Notes: generated by a model not told the origin, from the sequence alone. 64,000 nt of DNA from Paenibacillus sp. FSL R5-0623 (GCF_037974265.1 NZ_CP150233.1:2604001-2668000), one strand, 5' to 3'. Shown: positions 18,117 to 27,194, counted from the stretch's first letter. Numbers and translations: made by a program.

Positions 18117-18998
18117 ATGCATAAATCCTGGATGAAACGGCAGAGCAGGCTCGGGTATCTGTTTATTGGGCCCAATATGATTGGCGTGCTGTTGTTTTTT
18201 ATTATACCGGCTGTCTATTCGTTCTATCTCATGTTCACCGATTACAAATTCATGAGCCCGGAGACGAATTTCGTAGGGCTGGACAATATCCGCCGGATGT
18301 TGAATGATGATCTGTTTGGCGTGGCGCTGCGGAATACATTTGTATTTCTGTTAGCGGTTCCGGTATCGATGGGGTTGGCTTTTATCGTGGCGGTAGCGCT
18401 GAACAAGTCGGTGTATTGGCAAAAAACGCTGCGTGCTCTCTATTTCATGCCCTATATCACCAGCGGCGTTGCCATCGCCTTTGTCTGGATGCTGTTATTC
18501 CAGCCAACATCTGGGCCCATTAATGGCTTCTTGCGGGGAATCGGTATTACGAATCCACCCGGATGGTTATCAACAACCGAATGGTCCATGTATGCGATTG
18601 ATATCATCTGGATTTGGTTCATGTTGGGTTACAACATGATTATTTATCTGGCCGCTTTGCAGGAAATTCCGGAGGAACTGGTTGAGGCTGCACGGATAGA
18701 TGGAGCCCGTCCTTGGCAGACGATACGCCAAGTGATCTGGCCGCTTGTGAGTCCGACTACCTTTTTACTACTAATTACCGGGCTGATTATGACGATCAAA
18801 AACTTTGGTATTATTCAGGCCATAACTCAGGGTGGGCCGGGAAACAGTACAACAGTGTTGTCACTTTTTATCTATCAGAATGCCTTCCGATATTACGAGA
18901 TGGGCTACGCTGCTGCCATTAGCTGGGCACTCTTTGCCATCATTATGGTCTTCACTGTATTGCAGTGGCTTGGTCAGAAACGTTGGGTTCACTACTAG
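18117..18998 (+). CDS. Sugar ABC transporter permease (second cassette, UgpA type)
   Basis: Membrane protein of 293 residues with about six helices, opening SRLGYLFIGPNMIGVLLFF. The EAA loop is EAARIDGARPWQTIRQVIWP. ITQGGPGNSTTVLSLFIYQN near the end is family-typical. An in-frame GTG at 18105 exists, but ATG 18117 has AAGGAG 11 bases ahead. The next permease starts 16 bp after its stop. Confidence 0.9.
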   Translation: MHKSWMKRQSRLGYLFIGPNMIGVLLFFIIPAVYSFYLMFTDYKFMSPETNFVGLDNIRRMLNDDLFGVALRNTFVFLLAVPVSMGLAFIVAVALNKSVYWQKTLRALYFMPYITSGVAIAFVWMLLFQPTSGPINGFLRGIGITNPPGWLSTTEWSMYAIDIIWIWFMLGYNMIIYLAALQEIPEELVEAARIDGARPWQTIRQVIWPLVSPTTFLLLITGLIMTIKNFGIIQAITQGGPGNSTTVLSLFIYQNAFRYYEMGYAAAISWALFAIIMVFTVLQWLGQKRWVHY

Positions 18999-19014
18999 GA
19001 GAGGAGGGATCGTT

Positions 19015-19911
19015 ATGGAGAAACAAATTGCCGCGAATGCAAAGCCCACAGCTCCACATTCACCTAAAGTTAAAGTCCGCATGGAGTCCTTGAGCCAGAT
19101 TCGGAAAATCATACTGACACTTCTGATGTCCGGGTTTGCCCTGCTGATGATTATGCCGTTCATCTGGATGATCAGCACATCATTCAAATCTCCTGCGGAC
19201 GTATTCACCTATCCCATCCAGTGGATACCCTCCAGCCTGAACTGGGAGCATCATATCAAGGTTTGGAGCGGGGCGGATACTTTTGCGACTTATTATCTGA
19301 ACTCGTTGAAAATATCGCTAATAAGCACGATCGGAGCTGTATTTCTCTCGGCTTTTGCCGCCTATGGCTTCGCACGGATTCAATTCAAAGGTCGGGAGAC
19401 GCTGTTCCTAATCTATCTCTCGATGATGATGGTGCCACCGCAGGTGCTCTTTGTCCCGAAGTTCCTGATGTTTGAATGGGTTGGCATATATAATACGCAT
19501 TGGGCATTGATCCTGCCTGGAATGTTCACGATATTTGGCGTGTTTATGCTGCGGCAATTCTTCCTGTCCGTGCCTTCAGAGATCTCGGAAGCGGCGTTCA
19601 TCGACGGTGCCGGTCACCTGCGCATATTCTTCAGGCTGATTCTGCCCTTGGCGAAGCCAGCGCTGGCTACCCTGGCGATCATTGATTTCTCCTGGCACTG
19701 GAATGACTATGAAAATGCGCTTGTGTTCCTCATCGACAAAGACCTATACACCGTGCCGCTCGGACTGCAGAACTTTATTCTGGAGAACAATGTGGACTAT
19801 AACGGCATGATGGCCGCTGCCACGGCAGGCATTATTCCGATGATTATCGTTTTCCTCGTGGGTCAGCATTATATCATCCAGGGCGTGGCCGGAAGTGCTG
19901 TGAAGGGCTGA
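19015..19911 (+). CDS. Sugar ABC transporter permease (second cassette, UgpE type)
   Basis: About 298 residues. A charged N-terminal tail of about 35 residues precedes six membrane helices (FALLMIMPFIWMISTSF first). The EAA loop reads EAAFIDGAGHLRIFFRLILP, and DFSWHWNDYENALVFL matches the conserved MalG-type segment. GAGGAGGG lies 7 bases before ATG 19015. It ends the second importer operon at a strong terminator. Confidence 0.92.
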   Translation: MEKQIAANAKPTAPHSPKVKVRMESLSQIRKIILTLLMSGFALLMIMPFIWMISTSFKSPADVFTYPIQWIPSSLNWEHHIKVWSGADTFATYYLNSLKISLISTIGAVFLSAFAAYGFARIQFKGRETLFLIYLSMMMVPPQVLFVPKFLMFEWVGIYNTHWALILPGMFTIFGVFMLRQFFLSVPSEISEAAFIDGAGHLRIFFRLILPLAKPALATLAIIDFSWHWNDYENALVFLIDKDLYTVPLGLQNFILENNVDYNGMMAAATAGIIPMIIVFLVGQHYIIQGVAGSAVKG

Positions 19912-19939
19912 AGCTGCTGTTACTGTGATCCCATAAAAT

Positions 19940-19983
19940 AACCCTTTTGCTGAACGAAGAGATTTTCGTGGCAGAAGGGTTTT
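19940..19983 (+). terminator. Terminator closing the second importer operon
   Basis: AACCCTT / AAGGGTT outer stem with an inner TGC/GCA pairing, followed by TTTT. Confidence 0.75.
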
Positions 19984-20077
19984 CTGTTGTAAGGGAGAAT
20001 TAATCCATGATCTGAGTTTATCCATTGGAGGAGATTCTTTATCGGGATTCATGAGACACTTTTAAATAAGGAAGAGG

Positions 20078-20559
20078 ATGTCGTTGAAGCTGAGTATAAT
20101 CATATTTATTGTTTTTATATTGGTTGGTGTTTCTTCGTTCTTTCTAACCTTTTTCCTAGTTGGATCTTTTTAAATTTGATTGGAGTAGTAATGGGCGTAT
20201 TTACACTTGGTATGGGGTTGTTTCATGGCATGAAGCAATTTAAAAACATCGTAAAACGAATATCTTTCAAGTGCTGTTGTATCATTATTGGTATCAGCTT
20301 GATATGGATTTTTGCTCCTAAAACAGTGTCGGGTATCCAGGATATAGGTCCTTATCTCTCTCAAGATTACGAAACAGTAACAGGTAAACCGAACTACATA
20401 GGATCCATGGGCAGGAAATGGAGGGAACAAACCATCGAAATAAATCAAATGGAAGTGATTAACACTCGGGATATCGCCTGGGAAAATCGAGATAAAACAC
20501 TGGAAATAAAGTATCTGCCCAGAACCAAATATGTTATGAGTATTAGAGCACTTGAGTAA
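20078..20559 (+). pseudogene. Small membrane protein gene split by a frameshift
   Basis: ATG 20078, with AAGGA five bases ahead, opens a 31-residue hydrophobic peptide (IIIFIVFILVGVSSFFLTFF) that stops at TAA 20171-20173 inside a run of five T residues. The -1 frame takes over at the same point and runs to 20559 with more membrane segments (LIGVVMGVFTLGMGLFHG, CCIIIGISLIWIFAP) and a soluble tail (IQDIGPYLSQDYETVTGKPN). Joined, they give a protein of about 160 residues that looks like one gene. The break may be a mutation, a sequencing error or slippage in the T run. I recognise no family. Confidence 0.5.
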
Positions 20560-20699
20560 TAGATATATTTTCAAATATCTCTGAGTCTAATCTGAACGAT
20601 CAATATCTTCTCCAATACAATAGTTTAAACTTCGTATATAATTAACAATGACATATGATGCTGTATGACTACATAACTATCGCGAGGTGCACTAGACTT

Positions 20700-21248
20700 A
20701 TGCCAACTATCTACGACTTTACCGTAACCAGAACCAGTGGAGAGCGTTTCCCGCTCTATCAATATGAAGGAAAACCTGTGCTCATCGTAAACACGGCAAG
20801 TAAATGTAAATATACGCACCAGTTTGATGACATGCAGAAGCTGTATGACCAGTACAAGGATCAAGGGCTTCAGATTATTGGTTTCCCGTGTAACCAGTTT
20901 GCAGAGCAAGAGCCTGGAAGCAGTTCGGAAGCGGAATCGTTTTGCCAGATTAACTATGGTGTGAAATTTCCGATGTTCTCCAAACTGGATGTGAATGGAG
21001 AAGCGGCGCACCCGCTCTACGACTTTTTGAAAAGATCAGGGCCTTTTGCTGGCTTTGATGAAACAGATATACAGGCCAAACTATTGAAATTAATGGTGGC
21101 TGAGAAGGCACCGGAATGGTTACACGGCGATGCAATCAAATGGAATTTTACTAAATTCCTGATTGATGCTGGAGGCCGTGTGGTCAGACGTTTCGAACCT
21201 GTTGACTCCATCGACGAGATTCAAGAGAGTATTAAACAGCTTTTATAA
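20700..21248 (+). CDS. Glutathione peroxidase-family thiol peroxidase
   Basis: About 182 residues. Reduces hydroperoxides, in bacteria usually with thioredoxin rather than glutathione. The peroxidatic Cys is C36 in VNTASKCKYTHQF. IIGFPCNQFAEQEPGSS carries the conserved Gln and a second Cys, and IKWNFTKFLID carries the catalytic Trp/Asn. The frame opens earlier at 20655, but ATG 20700 has GAGGTG ten bases ahead and gives the standard N-terminus. A paralogue lies at 62061. Confidence 0.92.
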   Translation: MPTIYDFTVTRTSGERFPLYQYEGKPVLIVNTASKCKYTHQFDDMQKLYDQYKDQGLQIIGFPCNQFAEQEPGSSSEAESFCQINYGVKFPMFSKLDVNGEAAHPLYDFLKRSGPFAGFDETDIQAKLLKLMVAEKAPEWLHGDAIKWNFTKFLIDAGGRVVRRFEPVDSIDEIQESIKQLL

Positions 21249-21319
21249 TTTCACTTTCATATATCCTACAGGGGCATGACACAAATCGTTTCCCTCTCCC
21301 GAACAGGAGGTGCATGGAT

Positions 21320-22177
21320 GTGCCAAGCTTGATGCAATTTAGTGCTTCACTGGAGTATAGTTACCGTTCCACCAGCACGTTTAACCCGGGCAAGACAGAT
21401 GGATTCCACTCACATCCACATTATGAGATATATTATTTTCATGATGGAGAATGTACTTACATTATAGGAGACCGGGTATATAACCTGGAGCCGGGTGATC
21501 TGGTGCTGATGCATGGCTTGACTCTTCATCGACCACATCCGAAACCCGGAAGTGCTTACGAGCGAAGCACATTGCATTTTGATCCGTCTGCCATTCGCAG
21601 CAGCCTGCATCCGGACCGTATGGCTGAGGTCTTGAGGCCATTTGAAGAACTCAGAAATTGCCGGGTCAACCTGAAGGGGGATAGCCGCTCTGAATTCGAA
21701 GCTCTATTGCATGATCTTCATCGTCTGTCTCAAAGTCAGAGCAATTTCAGGCAAGAGCGAATGAATGTCAGACTGTGTGATCTGTTGTATTTTGTAGCAG
21801 AGATCTGCCAGGGTGATGTCCAGGAGCAACTTCCCTCATCGGAGAGGGAGCGGCATGTGCAGCACATTATCCGTTATGTCGATACACATTATATGAAGGA
21901 TATTGGTCTGGATGATTTGGCACTGGAATTACATCTTTCCAAGCCATATCTGGCAGGCATGTTTAAGGAAATGACAGGTTTGACGGTATTCAAATATCTC
22001 TATGACCGTCGCATCAATCAGGCGAAGCTTTTGTTTCAGTTCCAGCCTGAGATCACGGTGACAGAAGCAAGTCGATTGTCCGGTTTCAAACGCCTTTCGC
22101 ATTTTAGTCGGATGTTCAAACAAAGTGTGGGATGTTCGCCTGACCTGTACCGTACCCAATTGCATCGTCAATCATAG
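21320..22177 (+). CDS. AraC-family regulator with cupin domain
   Basis: About 285 residues. The cupin half contains GFHSHPHYEIYYFHDGECTY and LEPGDLVLMHGLTLHRPHP, closely resembling the sensor of the regulator at 2478. The C-terminus has two HTH motifs: IGLDDLALELHLSKPYLAGM and ITVTEASRLSGFKRLSHFSR. ATG 21314 is only 3 bases after AGGAGG, so GTG 21320 with 9-base spacing is favoured. It stands alone with no adjacent target operon, so its regulon is unknown. Confidence 0.87.
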   Translation: MPSLMQFSASLEYSYRSTSTFNPGKTDGFHSHPHYEIYYFHDGECTYIIGDRVYNLEPGDLVLMHGLTLHRPHPKPGSAYERSTLHFDPSAIRSSLHPDRMAEVLRPFEELRNCRVNLKGDSRSEFEALLHDLHRLSQSQSNFRQERMNVRLCDLLYFVAEICQGDVQEQLPSSERERHVQHIIRYVDTHYMKDIGLDDLALELHLSKPYLAGMFKEMTGLTVFKYLYDRRINQAKLLFQFQPEITVTEASRLSGFKRLSHFSRMFKQSVGCSPDLYRTQLHRQS

Positions 22178-22192
22178 AAGTCTTCTGTAAGC

Positions 22193-22225
22193 TGACCGGC
22201 TTGTCTGGTTGGCCTTTTTTGTTGA
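22193..22225 (+). terminator. Terminator after the AraC gene
   Basis: GCTGACC / GGTTGGC stem with wobble pairs, followed by six T residues. Confidence 0.6.
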
Positions 22226-22313
22226 TTTTCGTTCGGGGAATGCGTATCACTGTGTTTAGAGCACACGCAGAACAGGTAAAGAAAGGTAATGAAACCACAG
22301 GAGGCGATTATGA

Positions 22314-22568
22314 ATGAAACAGCGCACACCGGACCAGAATAACAACGATACCCGTCAGGAACAATCCCGAGACAATCCTGAACAATATAAGACAGAGCAC
22401 GAAAGTCTGCTTGACCGTTATGAAGAAGAACAGACTGTAGATCCAATTCCGATGGAAGATCTGAATATGGAGGCACAGGAAGAGAAGAATAAGGATCAGA
22501 CCAAAAGCAACTCGTCGACCGAAGAGAAATACCGGGCGGATTATCGCAAAAAGACGGGCGAAGGATAA
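22314..22568 (+). CDS. Small hydrophilic acidic protein of unknown function
   Basis: 84 residues with almost no hydrophobic amino acids, rich in Glu, Gln, Asp, Asn and Lys, so likely disordered and cytoplasmic. GGAGGCG lies 7 bases before the ATG. An opposite-strand frame of similar length overlaps it but has no ribosome site. Such proteins are common in spore-formers, but no named family is recognised. Confidence 0.6.
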   Translation: MKQRTPDQNNNDTRQEQSRDNPEQYKTEHESLLDRYEEEQTVDPIPMEDLNMEAQEEKNKDQTKSNSSTEEKYRADYRKKTGEG

Positions 22569-22643
22569 TTCCAATTGTTGTTTTGGGCAAACTTGTTGAA
22601 ATGTTTTCGGTGAATGTATATTTAGTGAAAATAAATTAGTTTG

Positions 22644-22672
22644 TTGACTAATGTAGGTTACTATATTATAGT
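22644..22672 (+). promoter_or_regulatory. SigA-type promoter with repeated operator-like motif before the nitroreductase gene
   Basis: TTGACT (22644-22649) and TATAGT (22667-22672) are separated by 17 bp. The 8-mer GTTACTAT occurs twice (22658-22665 and 22671-22678), overlapping the -10. Such repeats of GTTACTA are reminiscent of operators bound by DUF24/HxlR-family redox regulators. The promoter is seen; the regulator is inferred. Confidence 0.6.
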
Positions 22673-22716
22673 TACTATGTTGGCAATTGAAAAAAAATTT
22701 TGGGAGGCGAATAAGC

Positions 22717-23316
22717 ATGACAACTTTTTTTGATGCGTTGAAAAACAGAAGATCTTATTATGGAATCAGCAAGGAATCTACAATTTCGGATGCTAAAATC
22801 CAGGAAATCGTAGAAGAAGCAGTGAAATATACACCAACTTCCTTTAACTCACAAACATCCCGTGCCGTTGTATTGCTCGGTGAACAACATGATAAATTGT
22901 GGAATCACACAGAAGAAATTTTGCGTGAAGTGGTAGGCAATGAAGAAGCCTTCAAATCCACAGCAGAGAAAATGACTGGATTCCGCAGCGGATATGGTAC
23001 GGTTCTCTTCTTCGAAGATAACAACGCGATCGCACAGCTTCAACAAAATTTTGCAGCCTATGCAGATAACTTCCCAATCTGGGCTAACCAATCCAACGGT
23101 ATGTTGCAACTGGTAATCTGGACTGCTTTGGAACAAGAAGGTCTGGGTGCATCTTTGCAGCACTACAACCCGTTGATTGACGAGAAAGTGAAGCAAGAAT
23201 GGAGCATTCCTGAGAACTGGAGATTGATCGCTCAGATGCCATTTGGTAAACCAACGGCAGCACCGGGTGAGAAAGAATTCCAACCCATTGAAGAGCGCGT
23301 AAAAGTACACAAGTAA
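22717..23316 (+). CDS. Nitroreductase-family FMN oxidoreductase
   Basis: About 199 residues, one nitroreductase domain (HBN1/YodC-like subgroup). The N-terminal FFDALKNRRSYYGISKE contains the RRSxR-like FMN-phosphate segment, and TPTSFNSQTSRAVVLLG matches the P-x-x-x-N-x-Q-x-x-R FMN-binding motif. EQEGLGASLQHYNPLID is typical of the oxidoreductases that reduce quinones or nitro compounds with NAD(P)H. GGGAGGCG precedes the ATG. It is a single gene with its own promoter; the repeated operator suggests induction by electrophiles. Confidence 0.9.
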   Translation: MTTFFDALKNRRSYYGISKESTISDAKIQEIVEEAVKYTPTSFNSQTSRAVVLLGEQHDKLWNHTEEILREVVGNEEAFKSTAEKMTGFRSGYGTVLFFEDNNAIAQLQQNFAAYADNFPIWANQSNGMLQLVIWTALEQEGLGASLQHYNPLIDEKVKQEWSIPENWRLIAQMPFGKPTAAPGEKEFQPIEERVKVHK

Positions 23317-23469
23317 ATCAATTTCATAATACCTTTAGCTGCTTCAATCAAGGCTAGATATAGATCAAAACGTTTCAATTTGTCTATATATAGTTACACA
23401 AATTCATTTTAATGAGTTATGAAATTGATTGAAGTAAGCTTCGCATTTCCCAACATTTAACCACATACG

Positions 23470-23528
23470 GCCTCGCTTCAATTTGATACGATGATAGTTG
23501 ATCGTAATCCAATGAAGCGAGGCTTTTT
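23470..23528 (+). terminator. Long hairpin with T run just before the SLH-GH18 gene
   Basis: GCCTCGCTTCA (23470-23480) pairs perfectly with TGAAGCGAGGC (23513-23523), with extra inner pairing GATACGAT / ATCGTAATC, then TTTTT. It could end nitroreductase transcripts. However, it is only 3 bases from the GTG of the next gene and contains that gene's only possible ribosome site. Confidence 0.65.
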
Positions 23529-23531
23529 GAT

Positions 23532-25163
23532 GTGAATAATAGATTAAAAGACATAACAAACCAACGGATATGGAAAATGGCTTTATGCGGGGTATTAACA
23601 CTTGGATCAGTGGCTGGATACAGCTCTACCGTTCAGGCCGCAACCGTGCAGCAACAATTTCAGGATACGCGTACCAGTTATGCCAAGGATGCCATTACAC
23701 ATCTGGTGACCAAAGGCATTGCTGCCGGTACGTCAGAGACTACGTTTGAACCGAAAAAAGCCGTTACTCGTGCAGAGTTTGCGACGTTTGCGGTGAGATT
23801 GCTAGGTTTGAAGCCCGTTAAAAATAATATAAATCCCTATCAGGATATAAGCATGAATGCTTGGTATTACGGCAACGTTGCTGCCATGACGAATCTTTTT
23901 ATTTTGGAGGGTAAGGGTCAGGGAACGTTCCAGCCTAATGCTTCCATTACGCGCGAAGAAGCGGCTGCCCTTCTTGTGCGAATGCTGAAACAACAGCCCG
24001 TAGAGACATCACTCTTATCTTCAACGTATTTTGACGCAGCGGATATCTCGGACTGGGCACGTCCTTATGTGCAGACAGTATATCAACTTGGACTAATGCG
24101 GGGAAGCGGAGGCGTGTTCCGACCACATGACCAGGTAACGCGAGAAGAAGCAGCCGTAATGCTCGATGCCATTTTACAAAAGAAAACATGGTCTGAGCAG
24201 TTACAACGTGGGGATGAACTTGGCGTTCAGATGGGCTGGCAATATAACTCCACTACCGCTGAATTCAAGAAGCAAGTGGAACAGTCTGAGGTCAATACGC
24301 TCGTCCCGCGCTGGTTTTTCCTGAACAGCAGTATGAAAGTAACAGATCACGCCGACCCGGCATTGATCTCCTGGGCATCCGCCACAGATAGACAGCTATG
24401 GCCATTGCTGGGTAATCGTTCCGATTCGGCACTTACGCATCAGATGTTATCCAGCTCAGCCAACCGAGCGGCAGTGATCTCACAGGTAGCCGCTTATGTC
24501 AAAACCTATAAACTGGACGGCATTAATGTAGACTTCGAGAATGTTGATCCTGCGGATCGTGAAGGGTTAACGGCATTTGTGACCTCTTTGACGGCTACAT
24601 TGCACGCACTGGGTGCTGTGGTGTCCGTGGACGTTTCGCCAGACCTGGGTACTGATTGGACGGATGCATTTGATTATGCCAAACTGGGCGCTGTATCGGA
24701 TTATATGGTGCTGATGGGATACGAGGAACACTGGAACGGTGATCCGAAAGCAGGATCAGTGGCGTCTCTTCCATGGGTGGAAAAGGCTTTGGATACCATG
24801 CTCTCCGAGGTGGTACGTGCCAAAACAATTTTGGCCCTTCCATTGTATACACGAGACTGGTCTTCCGTGAATCCAGCAACCAGCTCTTGGGACATTACAC
24901 TGGCAGACCAGGGAATGCGTGCGCATGCTACGGGATCTGTAAGACGATGGGATGCAAGTCTGGTTCAATATATTATCGGGTACAACAGTAATGGTAAGCC
25001 TAGATATATTTGGGCAGAGGATAGTCGTTCGTTATCGGCCAAAGTGTTGATGAGTGAGCAACGGCAGATTGCTGGACTGGCTTACTGGTATATGGGCGGC
25101 GAAACAGCGGATGTATGGAACGCGATTTCGAATGCATCGCGATTTGAATCGTATAACTTCTAA
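23532..25163 (+). CDS. SLH-anchored GH18-like glycosidase
   Basis: A 543-residue exported protein. A signal peptide ends near VQA-A (residues about 16-36). Three S-layer homology repeats follow up to about residue 215, each with the TRAEFA / TREEAA signature, and anchor the protein to pyruvylated wall polymer. The rest is a GH18-like barrel with DGINVDFENVDP, matching DxxDxDxE with the catalytic Glu, and YMVLMGYEEHW. This layout resembles spore or cell-wall glycosidases such as YaaH and SleL. The GTG start at 23532 has only a GCGAGG-like site inside a hairpin; ATG 23577 has none. Confidence 0.85.
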   Translation: MNNRLKDITNQRIWKMALCGVLTLGSVAGYSSTVQAATVQQQFQDTRTSYAKDAITHLVTKGIAAGTSETTFEPKKAVTRAEFATFAVRLLGLKPVKNNINPYQDISMNAWYYGNVAAMTNLFILEGKGQGTFQPNASITREEAAALLVRMLKQQPVETSLLSSTYFDAADISDWARPYVQTVYQLGLMRGSGGVFRPHDQVTREEAAVMLDAILQKKTWSEQLQRGDELGVQMGWQYNSTTAEFKKQVEQSEVNTLVPRWFFLNSSMKVTDHADPALISWASATDRQLWPLLGNRSDSALTHQMLSSSANRAAVISQVAAYVKTYKLDGINVDFENVDPADREGLTAFVTSLTATLHALGAVVSVDVSPDLGTDWTDAFDYAKLGAVSDYMVLMGYEEHWNGDPKAGSVASLPWVEKALDTMLSEVVRAKTILALPLYTRDWSSVNPATSSWDITLADQGMRAHATGSVRRWDASLVQYIIGYNSNGKPRYIWAEDSRSLSAKVLMSEQRQIAGLAYWYMGGETADVWNAISNASRFESYNF

Positions 25164-25180
25164 GCAATCATGAATTTTAT

Positions 25181-25230
25181 AGACCCAAACTCACCGTGAT
25201 TCCGGCGGATGGTTTGGGTCTGTTTGTTTT
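25181..25230 (+). terminator. Terminator after the SLH-GH18 gene
   Basis: AGACCCAAAC / GTTTGGGTCT perfect 10-bp stem, then GTTTGTTTT. Confidence 0.75.
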
Positions 25231-25344
25231 GGTATAAGATAAGCAATATCAGGAATCGTTTAAGCTTGGCTGAACAGTTTAATGTATATAAGGACAAACT
25301 GTTTAATTAAATTAGATAAATGGAAGTTCAGGAGGAGAAGGAGC

Positions 25345-26262
25345 ATGCGAGAGGTTGATTGCATAATTGTAGGTGGAGGGCTCGCAGGGCTTCAGGCAGC
25401 CATTCAGCTTGGACGTTATTCAGCTCATCAGGTGTTGGTAATTGACGCGGGAGAAGGCAGATCGACGTTATGCCGGACTTATCATAATATCCTCGGTTTC
25501 CCCGATGGGGTATCCGGTGAAGAGCTTAGAGAACGAGGCAGGATGCAGGCAGAGCGGACTGGTGTATCTTTTGAGAAAGACCGTATCGTTAAAGCAGAAC
25601 GTAAGGGAGAACATATTCAATTATTCGGTACTTCCGGATCTGAATATAGGAGCAAAACCGTGTTATTGGCAACGGGGCTCACGGATAGAGTTCCGGACAT
25701 TCCGGGACTAACCCCTACGCTGGGCCGAACGGTGTATGTCTGCCCTGATTGCGATGGTTATGAGATTCAGGATCAACGTACGGTACTATTGGGATCTGGC
25801 GAAGCAGGTGCCAATATGGCGATGATTTTGATTCAGCGTACGAATGATCTGTTATATATCAATCATGAGCAGGCTCCCATATCTGCTGAGCTGCATCGCA
25901 GCATGAAAGAGGCGGGCGTTCGTTATCTGGAAGCGGCTGTCCAGGAAGTGCAACAGATTGAGGATGGCCATATTACCGGTGTGCTGACCGAAGATGGACA
26001 GATCTTTGAGTCGGAGCGTGGATTTATCGCATTTGGAGGCAACCGGGTACACTATGAACTGGCGGAGCAGCTGGGAGCTGTGATTGCAGATAACAAACAT
26101 GTAGAAGCTGATCCACGCAGCTTGCAGGCAGCGAATAATGTATGGATAGCAGGGGATCTGGGCCTGCACGCAGAACAAGCAACCGTTGCGATGGGTGAAG
26201 GTTCCATTGCCGCGATCTGGATTCATAAGGCGTTACAGCAGATGACCAAGGATTCACGTTGA
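25345..26262 (+). CDS. Thioredoxin reductase-like FAD/NAD(P) oxidoreductase
   Basis: About 305 residues. The N-terminal FAD motif is IIVGGGLAGLQAAIQLGRYS. The redox motif YVCPDCDGYE gives a CxxC in the place of the TrxR CATC pair. The second dinucleotide site is VLLGSGEAGANMA, and the C-terminal FAD segment is VWIAGDLGLHAEQATVAMGEG. AGGAGGAGAAGGAG precedes the ATG. The substrate may be a thioredoxin-like protein or ferredoxin. It is a single gene ending in a bidirectional terminator. Confidence 0.87.
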   Translation: MREVDCIIVGGGLAGLQAAIQLGRYSAHQVLVIDAGEGRSTLCRTYHNILGFPDGVSGEELRERGRMQAERTGVSFEKDRIVKAERKGEHIQLFGTSGSEYRSKTVLLATGLTDRVPDIPGLTPTLGRTVYVCPDCDGYEIQDQRTVLLGSGEAGANMAMILIQRTNDLLYINHEQAPISAELHRSMKEAGVRYLEAAVQEVQQIEDGHITGVLTEDGQIFESERGFIAFGGNRVHYELAEQLGAVIADNKHVEADPRSLQAANNVWIAGDLGLHAEQATVAMGEGSIAAIWIHKALQQMTKDSR

Positions 26263-26303
26263 AATGTACCTCTGGATAAGAGGCTGATTATTCAATTATT
26301 ACC

Positions 26304-26345
26304 AAAAAGTCCTCCCAAGCCATGCGTATGGCAGGAGGACTTTTT
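26304..26345 (+). terminator. Bidirectional terminator
   Basis: AAAAAGTCCTCC (26304-26315) is the exact complement of GGAGGACTTTTT (26334-26345), with an inner GCCAT/ATGGC stem. It serves the + strand flavoprotein gene and the - strand small gene that converge here. Confidence 0.9.
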
Positions 26346-26374
26346 AAGCTAACTTTTGCTATGGAGAAAAGGAT

Positions 26375-26590
26375 TTACGCTTGTTTATCCGATGAATCCG
26401 TTGACTTGGAAGAAGACTTCTCATCCTTTGAGTCATGTGAGAAATCTTTGCGAATGTTGTCCACGATATCACCAACCACGCCTTCGATCATATCGGTTGG
26501 TCCGGGATTATTTTTGTCTGGATGGATAACGGTATTTACTCCTGGTTCAAGTTCATCGTTTGTCTTCTCATGTTTGGTTTTATCACGCAT
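26375..26590 (-). CDS. Small hydrophilic protein of unknown function
   Basis: 71 residues, charged and Ser/Lys/Asp-rich, starting MRDKTKHEKTNDELEPGVN and ending in a low-complexity tail (SKSTDSSDKQA). ATG 26590 has GGAGGG 7 bases ahead; an in-frame start at 26611 lies upstream of that site and is less likely. The middle (PTDMIEGVVGDIVDNIRKDF) may form a helix. No family recognised. Confidence 0.65.
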   Translation of the reverse strand: MRDKTKHEKTNDELEPGVNTVIHPDKNNPGPTDMIEGVVGDIVDNIRKDFSHDSKDEKSSSKSTDSSDKQA

Positions 26591-26836
26591 GGGAAATCCC
26601 TCCTGGTTCAATATTGTTTAAGGTGTTCATTAACATATCCAAACACCGTTACGTATATGTAAACGATTAACCGCTGTAGTTCTTTTGAAACGTGTACTTG
26701 CTCATATATAGAAGATATATACAGAATTGAACGTACTGATTAAAGTTCTGCAATACGTTTATATTATAGATAACCAGTGAGTATTAAGTTTAAAGTTCCA
26801 AACCAATAAACAACTATTATGCAGGAGGTTATTCAG

Positions 26837-27190
26837 ATGAATGAAGAAAATCATGTAATCCATAAAGATGGCCAGGTTTCAACGGACAAGGTGGACAATG
26901 CAATCGAGAAGATTGCGCCGGAAGAAAGAGAACAGATTTTACAGAACTTTGATGCATTCAAAGAATACCTGGGTAAGCGAATTGCCATGGGAGAATCGAT
27001 TGGACTAAGTGAGGAGCAGATGGCCAAAATTGCCGAGAAAGTAGCGGATTATCTGGCAGCTCGGGAGGAACCCCGTAATCGTGAAGAAAAACTGCTTCAG
27101 GAGCTGTGGAATGTCGGCAAGGAAGATGAACGTCACATGCTGGCTCATATGCTCGTTCGTTTGGCACAAAGCTCCACACCCAATCATTAA
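26837..27190 (+). CDS. DUF3243-family protein
   Basis: About 117 residues. NFDAFKEYLGKRIAMGESIG, MAKIAEKVADYLAAREEPRN and LLQELWNVGKEDERHMLAHM closely follow the DUF3243 (YmfJ-like) pattern of a small helical protein. GCAGGAGG lies 9 bases before ATG 26837. It carries an N-terminal extension of about 35 residues relative to short family members. Its function is not known. Confidence 0.8.
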   Translation: MNEENHVIHKDGQVSTDKVDNAIEKIAPEEREQILQNFDAFKEYLGKRIAMGESIGLSEEQMAKIAEKVADYLAAREEPRNREEKLLQELWNVGKEDERHMLAHMLVRLAQSSTPNH

Positions 27191-27194
27191 GATT

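Noticed and set aside
22308..22718. 136-codon - strand frame over the small acidic protein
   Set aside because: The + strand frame has a good GGAGGCG site; the - strand frame has none and would overlap the nitroreductase promoter.
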